From positions 1 through 64,000 of the IMG/VR virus record IMGVR_UViG_3300032268_000293: 64,000 nucleotides of DNA. One strand, written 5' to 3'. The translations under genes were made by a program, and so were the position numbers. Every line of letters begins with the position of its first letter. The first letter of the stretch is position 1. Under the pieces are notes generated by a model. It searched no databases. It saw nothing but the letters and a program-made list of their open reading frames with translations, and was not told the DNA's origin. The stretch is from a virus. Positions 40,710 to 50,105 of the stretch are shown here, one piece after another.

Positions 40710-43700
40710 TTCGTGAACCTCTTGTGTTGTAATCTTGATTTTTCGATTTGACGAATTCTCGGAGCAACTCTACGTGCTAGTCTATCAACCAACGCTTTTC
40801 TAGTTTGCAAGAATCTCTCAACTCTTTCTTTTTCTGGTAATGTTGCTTTGTTTGGATCTTTACGGAGCATTCTGCGCTTGATCATTGATGTAGCCAAACG
40901 ACGAGCACGCTTGTTTATTGTAGATTGATTTGATGTTTTTCTCAATGCGATTTGCGCACGAACCTCACGTTTTGATTTGGTTCTAGCAAAACGCTGTTTA
41001 CGACGGATGCGTTCCATACGAGAGATCTCGAGAATGACAATCTTATCTTCTTTGAGTTTTGCTTCTTCTTCATCATCTTCGTAACCATCAGTATCTAATT
41101 CTTCACCAGTCTCGTCATCAACGATTGCTATCTCATCGTCTTCATATGCGTCAATGATATGCTCTGGTTCTGACATTCCAGTAATTTCGTCTTCAAAATC
41201 ATCGTCCTCGAAATCTTCTTCTTCACTTTCTTTCTCTTCTTCTTCAGTCATATGTCTTTTTTGCATTGCAGTAAAAGAAGACTTTTTATTAAGATCATCT
41301 AATTGAGAAATATTTTGAATACCAAGGAATCTCTTTATACTTTCGTAGGACATTTTTCCTGTGTCGCCTACCTTAAATTTATCATCCTCTTCGCAGCCAC
41401 AATCTTCATCTAATTGAGATTCTTCTTTAACTTGTTTCTTTTGCTCTGCTTCTTTTTTCTCACGTGCTTGACGTTCTTGTTTAGCAAGACGTGACATCTT
41501 CTTTAGGAAAGATGGTTTGTTGTAGTATGCAGTAGCCTCGCCAAGTTCTTCTCTTGACTGCAAATAATCTCTAACAGTAGTGATGTAATCTTGCGCTAGT
41601 GTAATTTTAGATTGAACCCACTCTGGCATATTCTCATCATCTTCGATCATGTCGATCAAATCTTCGCAATTACGTAGAGTAGTTTGTAGTTGCGTGCGAG
41701 CCATTTGACCTTCATAGTCATACTCGCCTTTGTCGATTGTTTTTGCTGCTTCTTCTAGAATATCAAAGTCTTCTTTTAAACCAAACGCTGCGGCAACTTT
41801 CTTGTCGCCATGCTTAGTGCGCAGATAGTGAGAGATAGCGTGGTCTTTAGTTTTGAATTCAGAAGTATCTATAATCTTATGTTGAGTCTTGATTAATCCA
41901 CGTAGAGACTTAATATCATGATTCTTCTTAAGAGAGTCGTACTCTGCCTTAATATCTTCATCGATCTCTTCAGCTTCTTCTTTAATGTTTGTTGGCTTGT
42001 CTTTATATACTGTACCAAGATGCTTTGCGCCAGACTTATGTAACGAATTACGTCCATTGGCATTCATGGTGTGGTTGACATCATAACCACCAGATTTATG
42101 CTTATACACTTCAATACCATCTAAGTTATCGCGATGTGTTTTAACTTTGTCAGTAGCATAAGAAACTGCTTGATCTAGTTTTTTGAATGGAGCATTTTCG
42201 CTTAGTTCAGTTTCTTCTCGCATCTGCTTGTATTTATCGAGGAGATCTTTGTTCTTAGCATAATCTTTTGTTGGCATAGCATAACGAGCAGTCTTAGCAT
42301 TATCTAAATGATACAGTGATTTTTTTGAGTCACCTTTCATATGCGCAGCAACTGCCTTATCCATATGGTACTTAAAAGTGCCTTCTTCTAAGTCATCTTC
42401 TTTTGAAGCATTCTTAAAACGCAATTTATGTGCACGAATCTTTCTACCATGTTTGTCTAACTTAGTGTCAGAAGTCGAAACCTCATCATATCCCTCAGTT
42501 ACTTTTTGTGGTAGTAATTTCTCGTCGTAGTTAATACCAGCTTCTCTTGCTGTTTGAAGCATGTTTTTTACAACTGAAAGATATTCAGCACGCATTGGTT
42601 TGTTTCTAATTTTTCTTAATGCATTATTAACAAGCTGGTCAGCAGAAGAAGACTTCTCGACATCTGTAACACCAAGAGCATCAGCAATAATTCTTGCCAC
42701 TTTTATTTTATCTGATGAACTAAACTTCATCTCTATTAGTTCTTTAAAAGTTTTCATAGATTCTTCCATGCCCTCTTCTTTTTCCATGTGATATTGTGCT
42801 CGAACTTGGTCAATATCGTGTATTGCGTGATTGATATAATCTGCGTGGTGATGTAGAACACCGAGTTTAGCAAGATATTCTTGTGCTTTCTGAGCAGAAA
42901 TGTTAAATTGCTCAAATTCTTCGTCTGTCATCTCATCATTGCCAACTGCTTTATTTAAAATACCGTAATAATCATCAGTTGCTTTCAATGCATTTAAAAT
43001 AGCAACTGGGTCTAAATCTTCTTGTTTAGTTAAATGATGAAAAGCATCCAACACTTGTGGATGCTGTAAATTTTTTGGTGTGTAGTTTTTATAAGAGAAC
43101 TTTGTTGGCTCATCTGCTACTGTGTAATCCTCAACCAACGTCACATCGTGCAACCACTTACGATGTGTATTACCATCAGAATCAACGACAGTAAGATAAT
43201 TACTACCTCTATTAAGTATTTCATATTTGTGATCATTAGACTCAACGATCTGACCAACTTTAAACACTTCACCTCTATAATAGGACTCTCTCAACCAATC
43301 TGTTACTGTAACTTGTTCTTTTACTGCGTCAAGACCCATTGCTTGTCTCAACTCATTCATCAGTCTGCGACCATCAGCTGTGGTCAATGTGGTTGGAAGA
43401 CCTTTCTTAAATGTATCAAAATCGCCTTTTTTAGCAGCATCACGCATTTTGGTACCAGACATTCCAGATGCGTCATCGCTATCTGGATCACGCTCTCCAG
43501 CCGAAACTACTTGTATGGTGTTGAAATTGAACTCTTTACCGTTGTACTGATTCAACAGTTTTGTATATTCCATAACACGATCGCTTCCTGCGACCATGAT
43601 AATGTCTTTGTATTTTTTGTTGAGTTCTTTGGCGACTTCGATAAATGTTCTTGTGGTTGGACCAGCAGCCATAAAATTGGCTGTTGGGAACATTCTTTTT

Positions 43701-43915
43701 AGGAAATAGACTTTGCGGTCTACTGGGAGAGGGTTTTTGGTTTTGTCCTGAGTTCTGGACGCATAGATTACATGAGAAGCATTATGTGTAGATGCAAGAC
43801 GCTCTACAGCACGAACCAACAGTTCGTGACCTGTCGTTGGTGGCTGGAAGCGACCAAACGCAAAAACTACTTTTTTGGAAGGGAGTTCCTTCAGAAATTG
43901 GGTATATGCTTTCAT
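40706..43915 (-). CDS. Giant modular protein: nucleotidyltransferase head plus virion-type modules
   Basis: 1069 residues. Residues ~15-195 form an NMNAT-like nucleotidyltransferase: AFGRFQPPTTGHELL (HxGH-type variant TTGH), VAGSDRVMEY, SGTKMRDAAKKGD. After this come a series of modules separated by acidic linkers (KEEAEEIDE, MREETELSE, VKEESQLDED), among them a helical DYEGQMARTQLQTTLRN module (about 735) and a long Glu/Asp-rich stretch (about 880-960), then a very basic end (RRIRRKQRFARTK, RLARRVAPRIRQIEK). Likely a structural or packaged protein. A CTAAATAA late-type octamer lies upstream at about 43945. Confidence 0.72.
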   Translation of the reverse strand: MKAYTQFLKELPSKKVVFAFGRFQPPTTGHELLVRAVERLASTHNASHVIYASRTQDKTKNPLPVDRKVYFLKRMFPTANFMAAGPTTRTFIEVAKELNKKYKDIIMVAGSDRVMEYTKLLNQYNGKEFNFNTIQVVSAGERDPDSDDASGMSGTKMRDAAKKGDFDTFKKGLPTTLTTADGRRLMNELRQAMGLDAVKEQVTVTDWLRESYYRGEVFKVGQIVESNDHKYEILNRGSNYLTVVDSDGNTHRKWLHDVTLVEDYTVADEPTKFSYKNYTPKNLQHPQVLDAFHHLTKQEDLDPVAILNALKATDDYYGILNKAVGNDEMTDEEFEQFNISAQKAQEYLAKLGVLHHHADYINHAIHDIDQVRAQYHMEKEEGMEESMKTFKELIEMKFSSSDKIKVARIIADALGVTDVEKSSSADQLVNNALRKIRNKPMRAEYLSVVKNMLQTAREAGINYDEKLLPQKVTEGYDEVSTSDTKLDKHGRKIRAHKLRFKNASKEDDLEEGTFKYHMDKAVAAHMKGDSKKSLYHLDNAKTARYAMPTKDYAKNKDLLDKYKQMREETELSENAPFKKLDQAVSYATDKVKTHRDNLDGIEVYKHKSGGYDVNHTMNANGRNSLHKSGAKHLGTVYKDKPTNIKEEAEEIDEDIKAEYDSLKKNHDIKSLRGLIKTQHKIIDTSEFKTKDHAISHYLRTKHGDKKVAAAFGLKEDFDILEEAAKTIDKGEYDYEGQMARTQLQTTLRNCEDLIDMIEDDENMPEWVQSKITLAQDYITTVRDYLQSREELGEATAYYNKPSFLKKMSRLAKQERQAREKKEAEQKKQVKEESQLDEDCGCEEDDKFKVGDTGKMSYESIKRFLGIQNISQLDDLNKKSSFTAMQKRHMTEEEEKESEEEDFEDDDFEDEITGMSEPEHIIDAYEDDEIAIVDDETGEELDTDGYEDDEEEAKLKEDKIVILEISRMERIRRKQRFARTKSKREVRAQIALRKTSNQSTINKRARRLATSMIKRRMLRKDPNKATLPEKERVERFLQTRKALVDRLARRVAPRIRQIEKSRLQHKRFTK

Positions 43916-43964
43916 TTAATCCATCTATATGAGTAATAATCAATTATTTAGTCATCTTTTATTC

Positions 43965-44027
43965 TCATAGTACCTTTACAGGCGATACCGTTAATACTAC
44001 AGATGCTGTACCTTTTAAATCGCTCAT
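43965..44027 (-). CDS. 20-aa microORF coupled to the gene before
   Basis: ATG at 44027 overlaps the TGA of the preceding gene (ATGA) and runs 20 codons, MSDLKGTASVVLTVSPVKVL. Its TGA overlaps another ATG (MRIKDD) in the -1 frame. A -1 shift at GTAAAG would join the two. Apart from these the 43916-44023 gap holds only a late-type octamer (CTAAATAA, about 43945). Low confidence. Confidence 0.35.
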   Translation of the reverse strand: MSDLKGTASVVLTVSPVKVL

Positions 44028-44260
44028 ACTATTGCTAGCAATCCTTGTGCTGCTGCTACAATCCAACGGCAAGCAACTTCGTCGTTAGCCAATTCTTGTT
44101 GCGCTCTGATCTCGGCGACTTCTTTAACAAGAAAATCATATTCTTCTTTAGTTAATTGACCACTTGTATATTGCTCGTAAAATGAGATCAAATCATTAGC
44201 AAGAACTCCTGCTGCTCCACCCATTCCTGCTTGTTGCTGTAGTTGTTCTAATAGATTCAT
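44024..44260 (-). CDS. Small helical protein (78 aa)
   Basis: From ATG at 44260 (GGAGAGG upstream; ATG at 44272 alternative). MNLLEQLQQQAGMGGAAGVL then a helix ISFYEQYTSGQLTKEEYDFL and a hydrophobic end. I recall similar starts in T4-like cyanophage hypotheticals near structural genes. Unknown function, possibly virion-related. Confidence 0.6.
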   Translation of the reverse strand: MNLLEQLQQQAGMGGAAGVLANDLISFYEQYTSGQLTKEEYDFLVKEVAEIRAQQELANDEVACRWIVAAAQGLLAIV

Positions 44261-44601
44261 CTTCCTCTCCATACATTAGTAATTATTTCTACTCTTGTTT
44301 TCTGTAGTTTTAATACACCTTCGCAGAATTTTTCATTGCTAGATGCTTGGGCTTTTTTCAACGCTTCTTCTAAATCACCCAACGCTTGTGCTTGCGGGTC
44401 TTTTCTTAAAGTAGCATAGGTTTTTAATTGCTCAACTTTCGAAAATGTTGTTTTCCAATCTCTATCAACGCAATTTAGTTTATCGACTGACAATTTTACT
44501 TCAACTAATCTATCGAACATAACTGGATCGTGTGGTTTTGGCATTATGAAAGAGCAACCTGTTAGCACAACTAATGCTATACCTGCTATTAGTTTCTTCA
44601 T
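44257..44601 (-). CDS. Small lipoprotein
   Basis: 114 residues with signal MKKLIAGIALVVLTGC and lipobox LTGC. The mature part is helical with Cys in KLNCVDRDW and EKFCEGVL. It could be periplasmic or outer-membrane-anchored, made late. Not related in sequence to the entericidin-like lipoprotein. Unknown function. Confidence 0.7.
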   Translation of the reverse strand: MKKLIAGIALVVLTGCSFIMPKPHDPVMFDRLVEVKLSVDKLNCVDRDWKTTFSKVEQLKTYATLRKDPQAQALGDLEEALKKAQASSNEKFCEGVLKLQKTRVEIITNVWRGR

Positions 44602-44603
44602 GT

Positions 44604-45815
44604 TTACCTCGGTCTATTTAAAAAGTTATTTCTAGAAAATTCAAGACGATCAACCAATTTAACAACACGATCTCCCTGAACAGCTACGAATCCTTCTGGT
44701 GTTGTAGGAACAAGAGAATTACCTCGCTCAACAAAACCAGAAACCCCTGTCTCTAATTTATTTAATTTGTTTACAATTATCATTTTACATGTAACAATCA
44801 AAGAAAACGCTTCATACGCTTTCTCAAGAACAACTCTGTTCTTATCGAGAAAGTCAATTATCTGCTGTCTCTCATCATTCTTCTTTTGTTTGGTGGCAGC
44901 TGTTTTAACTTTATCAATATCTTTTTGCAGTTCATCATGAACATACTGAGCAAACCCATGCGCCTGAGAGACACCAACGTAACTACCAGCACGAACATTA
45001 GCATTATTGTATTTTGCCATCAATGGATACAGCTGCTTATGTGTTGAGAGATAAGATAAGAATGATGTTGGTATTGCTACTTTAAGTTTCTCTAACTGAG
45101 CATGTGCTTTTAGAATAGTGGCTTGCTCTGATGCAGAGAGCGATAGATCCTTTGTTTTGTCTTTAAGGATAGCGTCATCAACAAACACATTCTTTGATTT
45201 CTTTAATCCAGCAATAGAATAACCGAAATTGGCTTTCATTGTAGCAGGATCAGAGCCAGTGTAGTAAGTATGAAAAATAATACCCATTTTACTTGCGATG
45301 ATTCTTCTACCAAGATCACTATCAGCAACGACAGCATATACAATAGTATTGGGTTTGAAAGTAACATGTTTTACTCCATCAATTGTTTGTGGCTTTAGAT
45401 CGCCTTCAGTATAAAGAAAATCGCCCTGAACAGTTCCATTAATACCAAGATCTCTGCAGTATTTTAAAGCATACTTCATTTTCTCAACAAGACCTGGAGA
45501 ATGTCCATGGTTTGCGATAATATCTGCTTCTGTTCTGTTAAGTTTCGGATTCGCATTGAATGCTGACTTTGAAGCGACCCAATAATCTGTTCCTGAATCG
45601 TGAACAATAATTGAAGGAGAACCATCCCACTTCGTAGTAATTAATGTTCCTGATGGTTTATTATACAAAGCATTGACATAAATCTGAATACTCTCTATGG
45701 CAAAATCTAAACCTGCCTTACCTTCCTCGAACATCAAATCTTCTAGATGCGAGAGATGTTTTAAACGAGTAGTATCGTTTACTGCTTCTGCTATGTAACC
45801 TTTTAAATTATACAT
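44604..45815 (-). CDS. Conserved T4-like protein with KxDG ligase-like motif
   Basis: 403 residues. TTKWDGSPSIIVHD near residue 63 contains KxDG, the nucleotidyl-lysine motif of ATP-dependent ligases and capping enzymes. Further downstream, FLYTEGDLK and VVADSDLGR lie in plausible motif positions. This family (DUF6267 as I recall) is present in most T4-like cyanophages near structural genes. Ligase activity is inferred only. Function unknown. Confidence 0.6.
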   Translation of the reverse strand: MYNLKGYIAEAVNDTTRLKHLSHLEDLMFEEGKAGLDFAIESIQIYVNALYNKPSGTLITTKWDGSPSIIVHDSGTDYWVASKSAFNANPKLNRTEADIIANHGHSPGLVEKMKYALKYCRDLGINGTVQGDFLYTEGDLKPQTIDGVKHVTFKPNTIVYAVVADSDLGRRIIASKMGIIFHTYYTGSDPATMKANFGYSIAGLKKSKNVFVDDAILKDKTKDLSLSASEQATILKAHAQLEKLKVAIPTSFLSYLSTHKQLYPLMAKYNNANVRAGSYVGVSQAHGFAQYVHDELQKDIDKVKTAATKQKKNDERQQIIDFLDKNRVVLEKAYEAFSLIVTCKMIIVNKLNKLETGVSGFVERGNSLVPTTPEGFVAVQGDRVVKLVDRLEFSRNNFLNRPR

Positions 45816-45823
45816 TTCTTGCC

Positions 45824-47125
45824 TTATTTGATTACGATGTATAGAGAACTATCAGTGCTCAACTTCTTAGAACTAAAATAACAGAATGTCATATTCTCCT
45901 GAAATTTGGTTTTCGGTGAAATCATGAAACTATAAAGATATGAGATCAAGTTCGCGAATCTATCTTTAGTTAATTTATCTGCCTTACTGAACAATGCTTC
46001 TGCTTGCTTGTAGTCTTTAATCGTATTTGATAAACGTGGGAATTTGGTAAACATCTCTTTTAATTCTGTTTTGGCTTTGGTATAATCGCTTGCTGATACA
46101 CCAACACCACTACGAACAGTATAACCATACTTCTGCTTTTGATGTGGTCCATACTGTTTAGCATCAACAGCACCAAGTTGATAACCTGCACCAATAAATC
46201 TACCTTCTAGAGATACATTTAATGTTGTGGCAGATGCTTTAAAACCACAACGAACAGCAAAACCAGATTTCGTTTGGACAATAAAATTAGCAAAAGTATC
46301 TGACAAATCTACTTTAGAAAATGTCATGTCATAATCTAATTTCTGATTCATTTGAGATGCTGGGTCAGTTATCTCGAGAACAGCTTTATCTTCAGTAACT
46401 TGCTTTAAAGAAATAGGAATAAGATCTTTCTTCTTGAATGCTGCAGCAATACCATTATTCAGTTCTTCAATAGAAGTTGCATTTACAAGTTTCTTAATGT
46501 CGTATGTTTTCTTAATCATCCAAACGTCAGCTGGATTCCAGTTGTCATTTGCTTTACCAGATAATTTTCTGCCAGTCTTATACAAGTTATCAGTTAGATT
46601 TGACGCTTGTCTTTCATAATGATACCCTTTGTTACTGCCCATAAACTTCTTTATAACAACTGTTTGTTTTGCAGCGGATTCATAATAAATTGATTGGTAT
46701 AAGTTTTTCTTGCTACCAATTTTCTGCATAATCTGTTCTTCAGTTAAGGTTTTGTTCGATTCAATTGCTGCCTCAAACATATACATGCTAATCAATTCTT
46801 TTAACTCAGTAAGAGCACCTGTGTTGCTCTTGGAATTTTCGCTGAAATGATTAAAACAATTATTGATTGAACTTTCAGAACCTTTTATAAGAACAACTTT
46901 TTTATTGGCATCAATTAGAGTTATAGTATCTTTACCAGATGCTAATTCAATTACAAGACTTATGTCTTTTGTCTTTGCTGTTTTTGTGATGGTGAACACC
47001 GATTCACCAAGTTTATACTTGTTATCAGTAAACTTCTTTCCTGTTGATGGTGGAATCTTATCTGATTCCTTTAGAACTATTTTATGTCCCTCACCATACT
47101 TTGAACTACCAACAATTGATGCCAT
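45824..47125 (-). CDS. Conserved T4-like protein of the late region
   Basis: 433 residues, basic and soluble, no membrane segment or known motif. It has a repeated beta-type N-terminal part (KLGESVFTITKTAKTKDISL) and a Lys-rich C-terminal section (QKQKYGYTVRSGVGVSASDY). It stays next to the KxDG protein as in other T4-like aquatic phages as I recall, which hints at a shared function. Confidence 0.6.
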   Translation of the reverse strand: MASIVGSSKYGEGHKIVLKESDKIPPSTGKKFTDNKYKLGESVFTITKTAKTKDISLVIELASGKDTITLIDANKKVVLIKGSESSINNCFNHFSENSKSNTGALTELKELISMYMFEAAIESNKTLTEEQIMQKIGSKKNLYQSIYYESAAKQTVVIKKFMGSNKGYHYERQASNLTDNLYKTGRKLSGKANDNWNPADVWMIKKTYDIKKLVNATSIEELNNGIAAAFKKKDLIPISLKQVTEDKAVLEITDPASQMNQKLDYDMTFSKVDLSDTFANFIVQTKSGFAVRCGFKASATTLNVSLEGRFIGAGYQLGAVDAKQYGPHQKQKYGYTVRSGVGVSASDYTKAKTELKEMFTKFPRLSNTIKDYKQAEALFSKADKLTKDRFANLISYLYSFMISPKTKFQENMTFCYFSSKKLSTDSSLYIVIK

Positions 47126-47137
47126 ATTTTTCCAAAA

Positions 47138-47857
47138 TTAACTCTGTTTTTTTCTTTGCTTACAAAGAACTCTCTCATATTTATTGTTCCATTTAATGAC
47201 TTGTTTAAACAACTTGGGTATTGCTTGGTTGTTGTGAGCATCGTAATTAAATGTTCTGAGATAGTATCGTAGAGTTTTTGAATCTCGACTTTTTCTGGCT
47301 CTAGAAAGTAATTGAGTTATTGGAACATTTGGTCGATTTCTTTTAAAGTCCAAGTATATACAATGGGCATATGCTTGTATTTCATCAAACTCCGAAAGAT
47401 ATTTTCTTTCTTCGTTCTTTTTAAGCTGTTTTACTTTTTTGTAGGGAAGAACATAATTTGACCACTCATCACATCTTCTATCAAACTGCATAAAATGCAC
47501 AAGTTCATGCATAGCAATTTGAATGAGTCTGAATTTAAATTTATTCCACGTTGTTTCTGTAAACGGGAATTTGTCAAAGTAATCTGTATAAATGTGTATA
47601 GCACACTGTCGTTCTTGTGGGTCATATTCACCACCCATTGCGACGTTTGTTAAATAGAATTTCGACTTCAGTTTCTCTGGGCGATACTCAACTTTAGTGC
47701 GCCATTTTTTGAAGTAGTTTGATAGACCCTTAGAATCGTTGCGATACAGGTCTAAATCGTTCCAAATTTTTGATGGAATGAATTTTGCTCTGAACGGACG
47801 TTCAGAGAAAGGTAGAAAATCTATGAAATCGATATTTACTTGTTTGAGATGTTCCAT
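47138..47857 (-). CDS. Zinc metallopeptidase (HExxH)
   Basis: 239 residues. MHELVHFMQFD gives a zincin motif at 117-121 with the downstream acidic ligand probably in SEFDEIQAYAH. It is short and of no named family; similar HExxH proteins appear in phage structural clusters. It may process virion or host proteins. Two promoters (sigma70-like and late-type) precede it within 65 bp. Confidence 0.7.
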   Translation of the reverse strand: MEHLKQVNIDFIDFLPFSERPFRAKFIPSKIWNDLDLYRNDSKGLSNYFKKWRTKVEYRPEKLKSKFYLTNVAMGGEYDPQERQCAIHIYTDYFDKFPFTETTWNKFKFRLIQIAMHELVHFMQFDRRCDEWSNYVLPYKKVKQLKKNEERKYLSEFDEIQAYAHCIYLDFKRNRPNVPITQLLSRARKSRDSKTLRYYLRTFNYDAHNNQAIPKLFKQVIKWNNKYERVLCKQRKKQS

Positions 47858-47863
47858 AGCAAC

Positions 47864-47920
47864 CCCATAAGGTCAGGAATATTTATCCTTTATTATACCT
47901 TATGGGTTGTTCGGTGTCAA
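47864..47920 (-). promoter_or_regulatory. Overlapping sigma70 and late-type promoters inside an inverted repeat
   Basis: TTGACA (47920-47915), 17 bp, TATAAT (47897-47892) preceded by GG. Just downstream is GATAAATA (47887-47880), a near match to the T4 late octamer. A perfect 10-bp repeat CCCATAAGGT / ACCTTATGGG (47906-47897 and 47873-47864) flanks the -10 and the start point, as an operator or stem would. The zincin gene follows. Confidence 0.75.
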
Positions 47921-47925
47921 ACAGT

Positions 47926-49275
47926 TTATCCGAAAAATTCGTCTAAACTCTGGGTTTCTTGCGTTTCGAAGTGTTCATCGAACATATTTCGCGAATTTTT
48001 AGCCAAGTTTGGATCGAAATTCGTTTTTGTAAGAAGTTCGTTTAGATACCCAGTTGGCTTTTGTTCAGCCAAATCAACATAATGCTGGGCAATACGCTTA
48101 CGATCAAACTGCTGGATTAACTCATAGTTGTTGTTGACGATACGCATATACTCAGTCTCTGGCATATCGCAGTACTCAGCGATCTTTTCGCCATATTCTT
48201 TTGGTGTATAGGACTTCTTAAGCATACAGTAGTTGACCCCTGCTTTCAGAAGAACACCATTACCTTCTTCGTTGTTGGAAACGCCATAGTTCACAGCGAT
48301 GGGCACAGTCCCGATACGCATAGCATCCACGACAACCCGATTGAAATGCTCACCAAAAGTGTTAGACCAACTAGAATCAATAAGAAATCTAGAAGTTGAT
48401 AAAATCTCGTCACGTTTTCCTCCAGAAATAAAACCAAGATACTCGAAGTTGCCTGAGTTTTCGGCATTTTCCCAAATACGTTTACCTTCCCTATCAGGTG
48501 TTACGTCTGGGTCATATTGCCTAGTAGCAAAATAATCTTCTTTACATTTTTCCTTCGACATCATGTATGCTGCTTCAATACCATAACCACCAACAAGGGT
48601 TTTGACATTTTTCATGTAAGGTACTGCACGAATAAGGTCGTCCACACGCTTCCAGCGTTTAAATGTCTGTATTGACAGGATTTTGTTCTCGCGACCAGCA
48701 AACTGCGGAGTAGGTGGTACGCCAGCGATATCCTGAGGGTTTAAAATTAACGCTCGAGGTGTGGACATAAAATCAGCTGAGTCATACGCAGCAGGGTGTA
48801 CGCATGCGAGACCAGCAAAATGTTTTTCAAATATACTAATCCAAGGATAGAGTTTCTTTAGATTTGCGTCATGAATAATTACAATTTGTTTTGCTTTGAC
48901 ATTCTCAATCATTGGCAACCAATCTTTATATTTCTCGGTGTCCTTGTTTTTAAAACCGAAAATAGATTGCCAAATAATAATATCGTGTTTGTTTGCGTCT
49001 TCAACAAATTTGTCGATGGACTCTTTTACTTTATAAGAATAATATGGTGCCATCCAACCATCACCTTGATGAACAGGATAACCAGAACCAATACCAATCT
49101 CCCATCCTTCCTTCAATTCAGAAGGAATCTCAACAGGACGAACTGTCTTTGTGCCTTTAAGGTAGGCAAAATTTACTTCATGACCAAGTTCTTTTAATCC
49201 TGCCATTAGATGTTCGCAGTGATTAATGATTCCACCAAAGTTGTTGAAGGTGTGCATTACCATTAAAATTCTCAT
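47926..49275 (-). CDS. GT4-like glycosyltransferase
   Basis: 449 residues from ATG at 49275 (ATGA overlap with the gene upstream). The N-terminal MRILMVMHTFNNFGGIINHCEHL is typical of GT-B retaining transferases. KILSIQTFKRWKRVDDLI and the EX7E-like region SRFLIDSSWSNTFGEHFNRVV follow. A nucleotide sugar donor is implied. Acceptor may be DNA, virion or LPS; location beside a JBP/TET-like oxygenase makes hydroxymethylcytosine-type DNA an option. Confidence 0.83.
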   Translation of the reverse strand: MRILMVMHTFNNFGGIINHCEHLMAGLKELGHEVNFAYLKGTKTVRPVEIPSELKEGWEIGIGSGYPVHQGDGWMAPYYSYKVKESIDKFVEDANKHDIIIWQSIFGFKNKDTEKYKDWLPMIENVKAKQIVIIHDANLKKLYPWISIFEKHFAGLACVHPAAYDSADFMSTPRALILNPQDIAGVPPTPQFAGRENKILSIQTFKRWKRVDDLIRAVPYMKNVKTLVGGYGIEAAYMMSKEKCKEDYFATRQYDPDVTPDREGKRIWENAENSGNFEYLGFISGGKRDEILSTSRFLIDSSWSNTFGEHFNRVVVDAMRIGTVPIAVNYGVSNNEEGNGVLLKAGVNYCMLKKSYTPKEYGEKIAEYCDMPETEYMRIVNNNYELIQQFDRKRIAQHYVDLAEQKPTGYLNELLTKTNFDPNLAKNSRNMFDEHFETQETQSLDEFFG

Positions 49276-50102
49276 GTCCAAAGTCCTTGTCTAATTTTAA
49301 TCAAACGAATCATCATGTCTTCGTCTTCTTGTTCATAGCGTTGCTCAATTTCAGTGCACAAGTCAAGTGCTTTTTTAGTTTCTTCTTTTTCTTCTTCGGT
49401 ACGATCCTCAAAGTCAAGGAATCCTTTATCAGCCTCGCGACGTTTATCGCAAATAGCAGACCAACCAGATGCTTCGTGGGCATCAACACGTTTTGGTCGC
49501 TCAACTGTCCACCAAGTATATAGATCTAGAATTTCTTGCGCTTTAATTGCTTGGTGAGTTAATTTACCAAAACCCTCATCATCGGGTTTGAGACCCCAAT
49601 CTTCACCAGCTGTCAATTTACGTTGCCATTCTAGATTAGCAAGTCCGCACTCTGGATTGCGCCAAGTGCGCCAACGGAACCATCCTGTGGCATACCAAGG
49701 TGATTTAAACTTCTTGCGTGACTCTTCATCCCAAACAACATGCCACCACGCAAGTTCTACTTCCACAAAATCGACAAGTTCATTGAAGAGGCATGGTAGG
49801 AAGCGATTTCCGACATCACACCAGTTTCCTGGCTTAATGTCACGAGGGTGGGCAGTAAGAGAATGAGTGCGAGTAACCCAGCGATTATTGATGTAGTATT
49901 TAACAGAGTAAATCGCATCAGGAATGTATAGAATTGCTCCCTGAATCGCATCAAGACCTTCTTCGGCAAGCCAGTATCGAAATTTGTGTGCTTCTTTTGC
50001 AGCTGCATTCCAGTTTCTCCATCCCTTTGATGTTTCTGCGTGTGGCTTTGGTGTCCCACGAAGCCAGTCGGCGAATTTAGTGCATGACCAATAGTTGCGC
50101 AT
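49272..50102 (-). CDS. Conserved phage protein rich in Trp/Arg (276 aa)
   Basis: The start RNYWSCTKFADWLRGTPKP and the ensuing GWRNWNAAAKEAHKFRYWL, then ILYIPDAIYSVKYYINNRW, belong to a family ubiquitous in T4-like cyano- and pelagic phages, of unknown function. Contains a Trp-rich core (TGWFRWRTWRNPECGLANL) and an acidic/basic helical tail. Position between glycosyltransferase and oxygenase suggests participation in nucleic-acid or surface modification but is not proof. Confidence 0.72.
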   Translation of the reverse strand: MRNYWSCTKFADWLRGTPKPHAETSKGWRNWNAAAKEAHKFRYWLAEEGLDAIQGAILYIPDAIYSVKYYINNRWVTRTHSLTAHPRDIKPGNWCDVGNRFLPCLFNELVDFVEVELAWWHVVWDEESRKKFKSPWYATGWFRWRTWRNPECGLANLEWQRKLTAGEDWGLKPDDEGFGKLTHQAIKAQEILDLYTWWTVERPKRVDAHEASGWSAICDKRREADKGFLDFEDRTEEEKEETKKALDLCTEIEQRYEQEDEDMMIRLIKIRQGLWT

Positions 50103-50105
50103 GTT

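Noticed and set aside
49313-49504. Short Lys-rich frame within the Trp/Arg-rich conserved protein gene
   Set aside because: Low-complexity shadow of an acidic Glu-rich region; no ribosome site.
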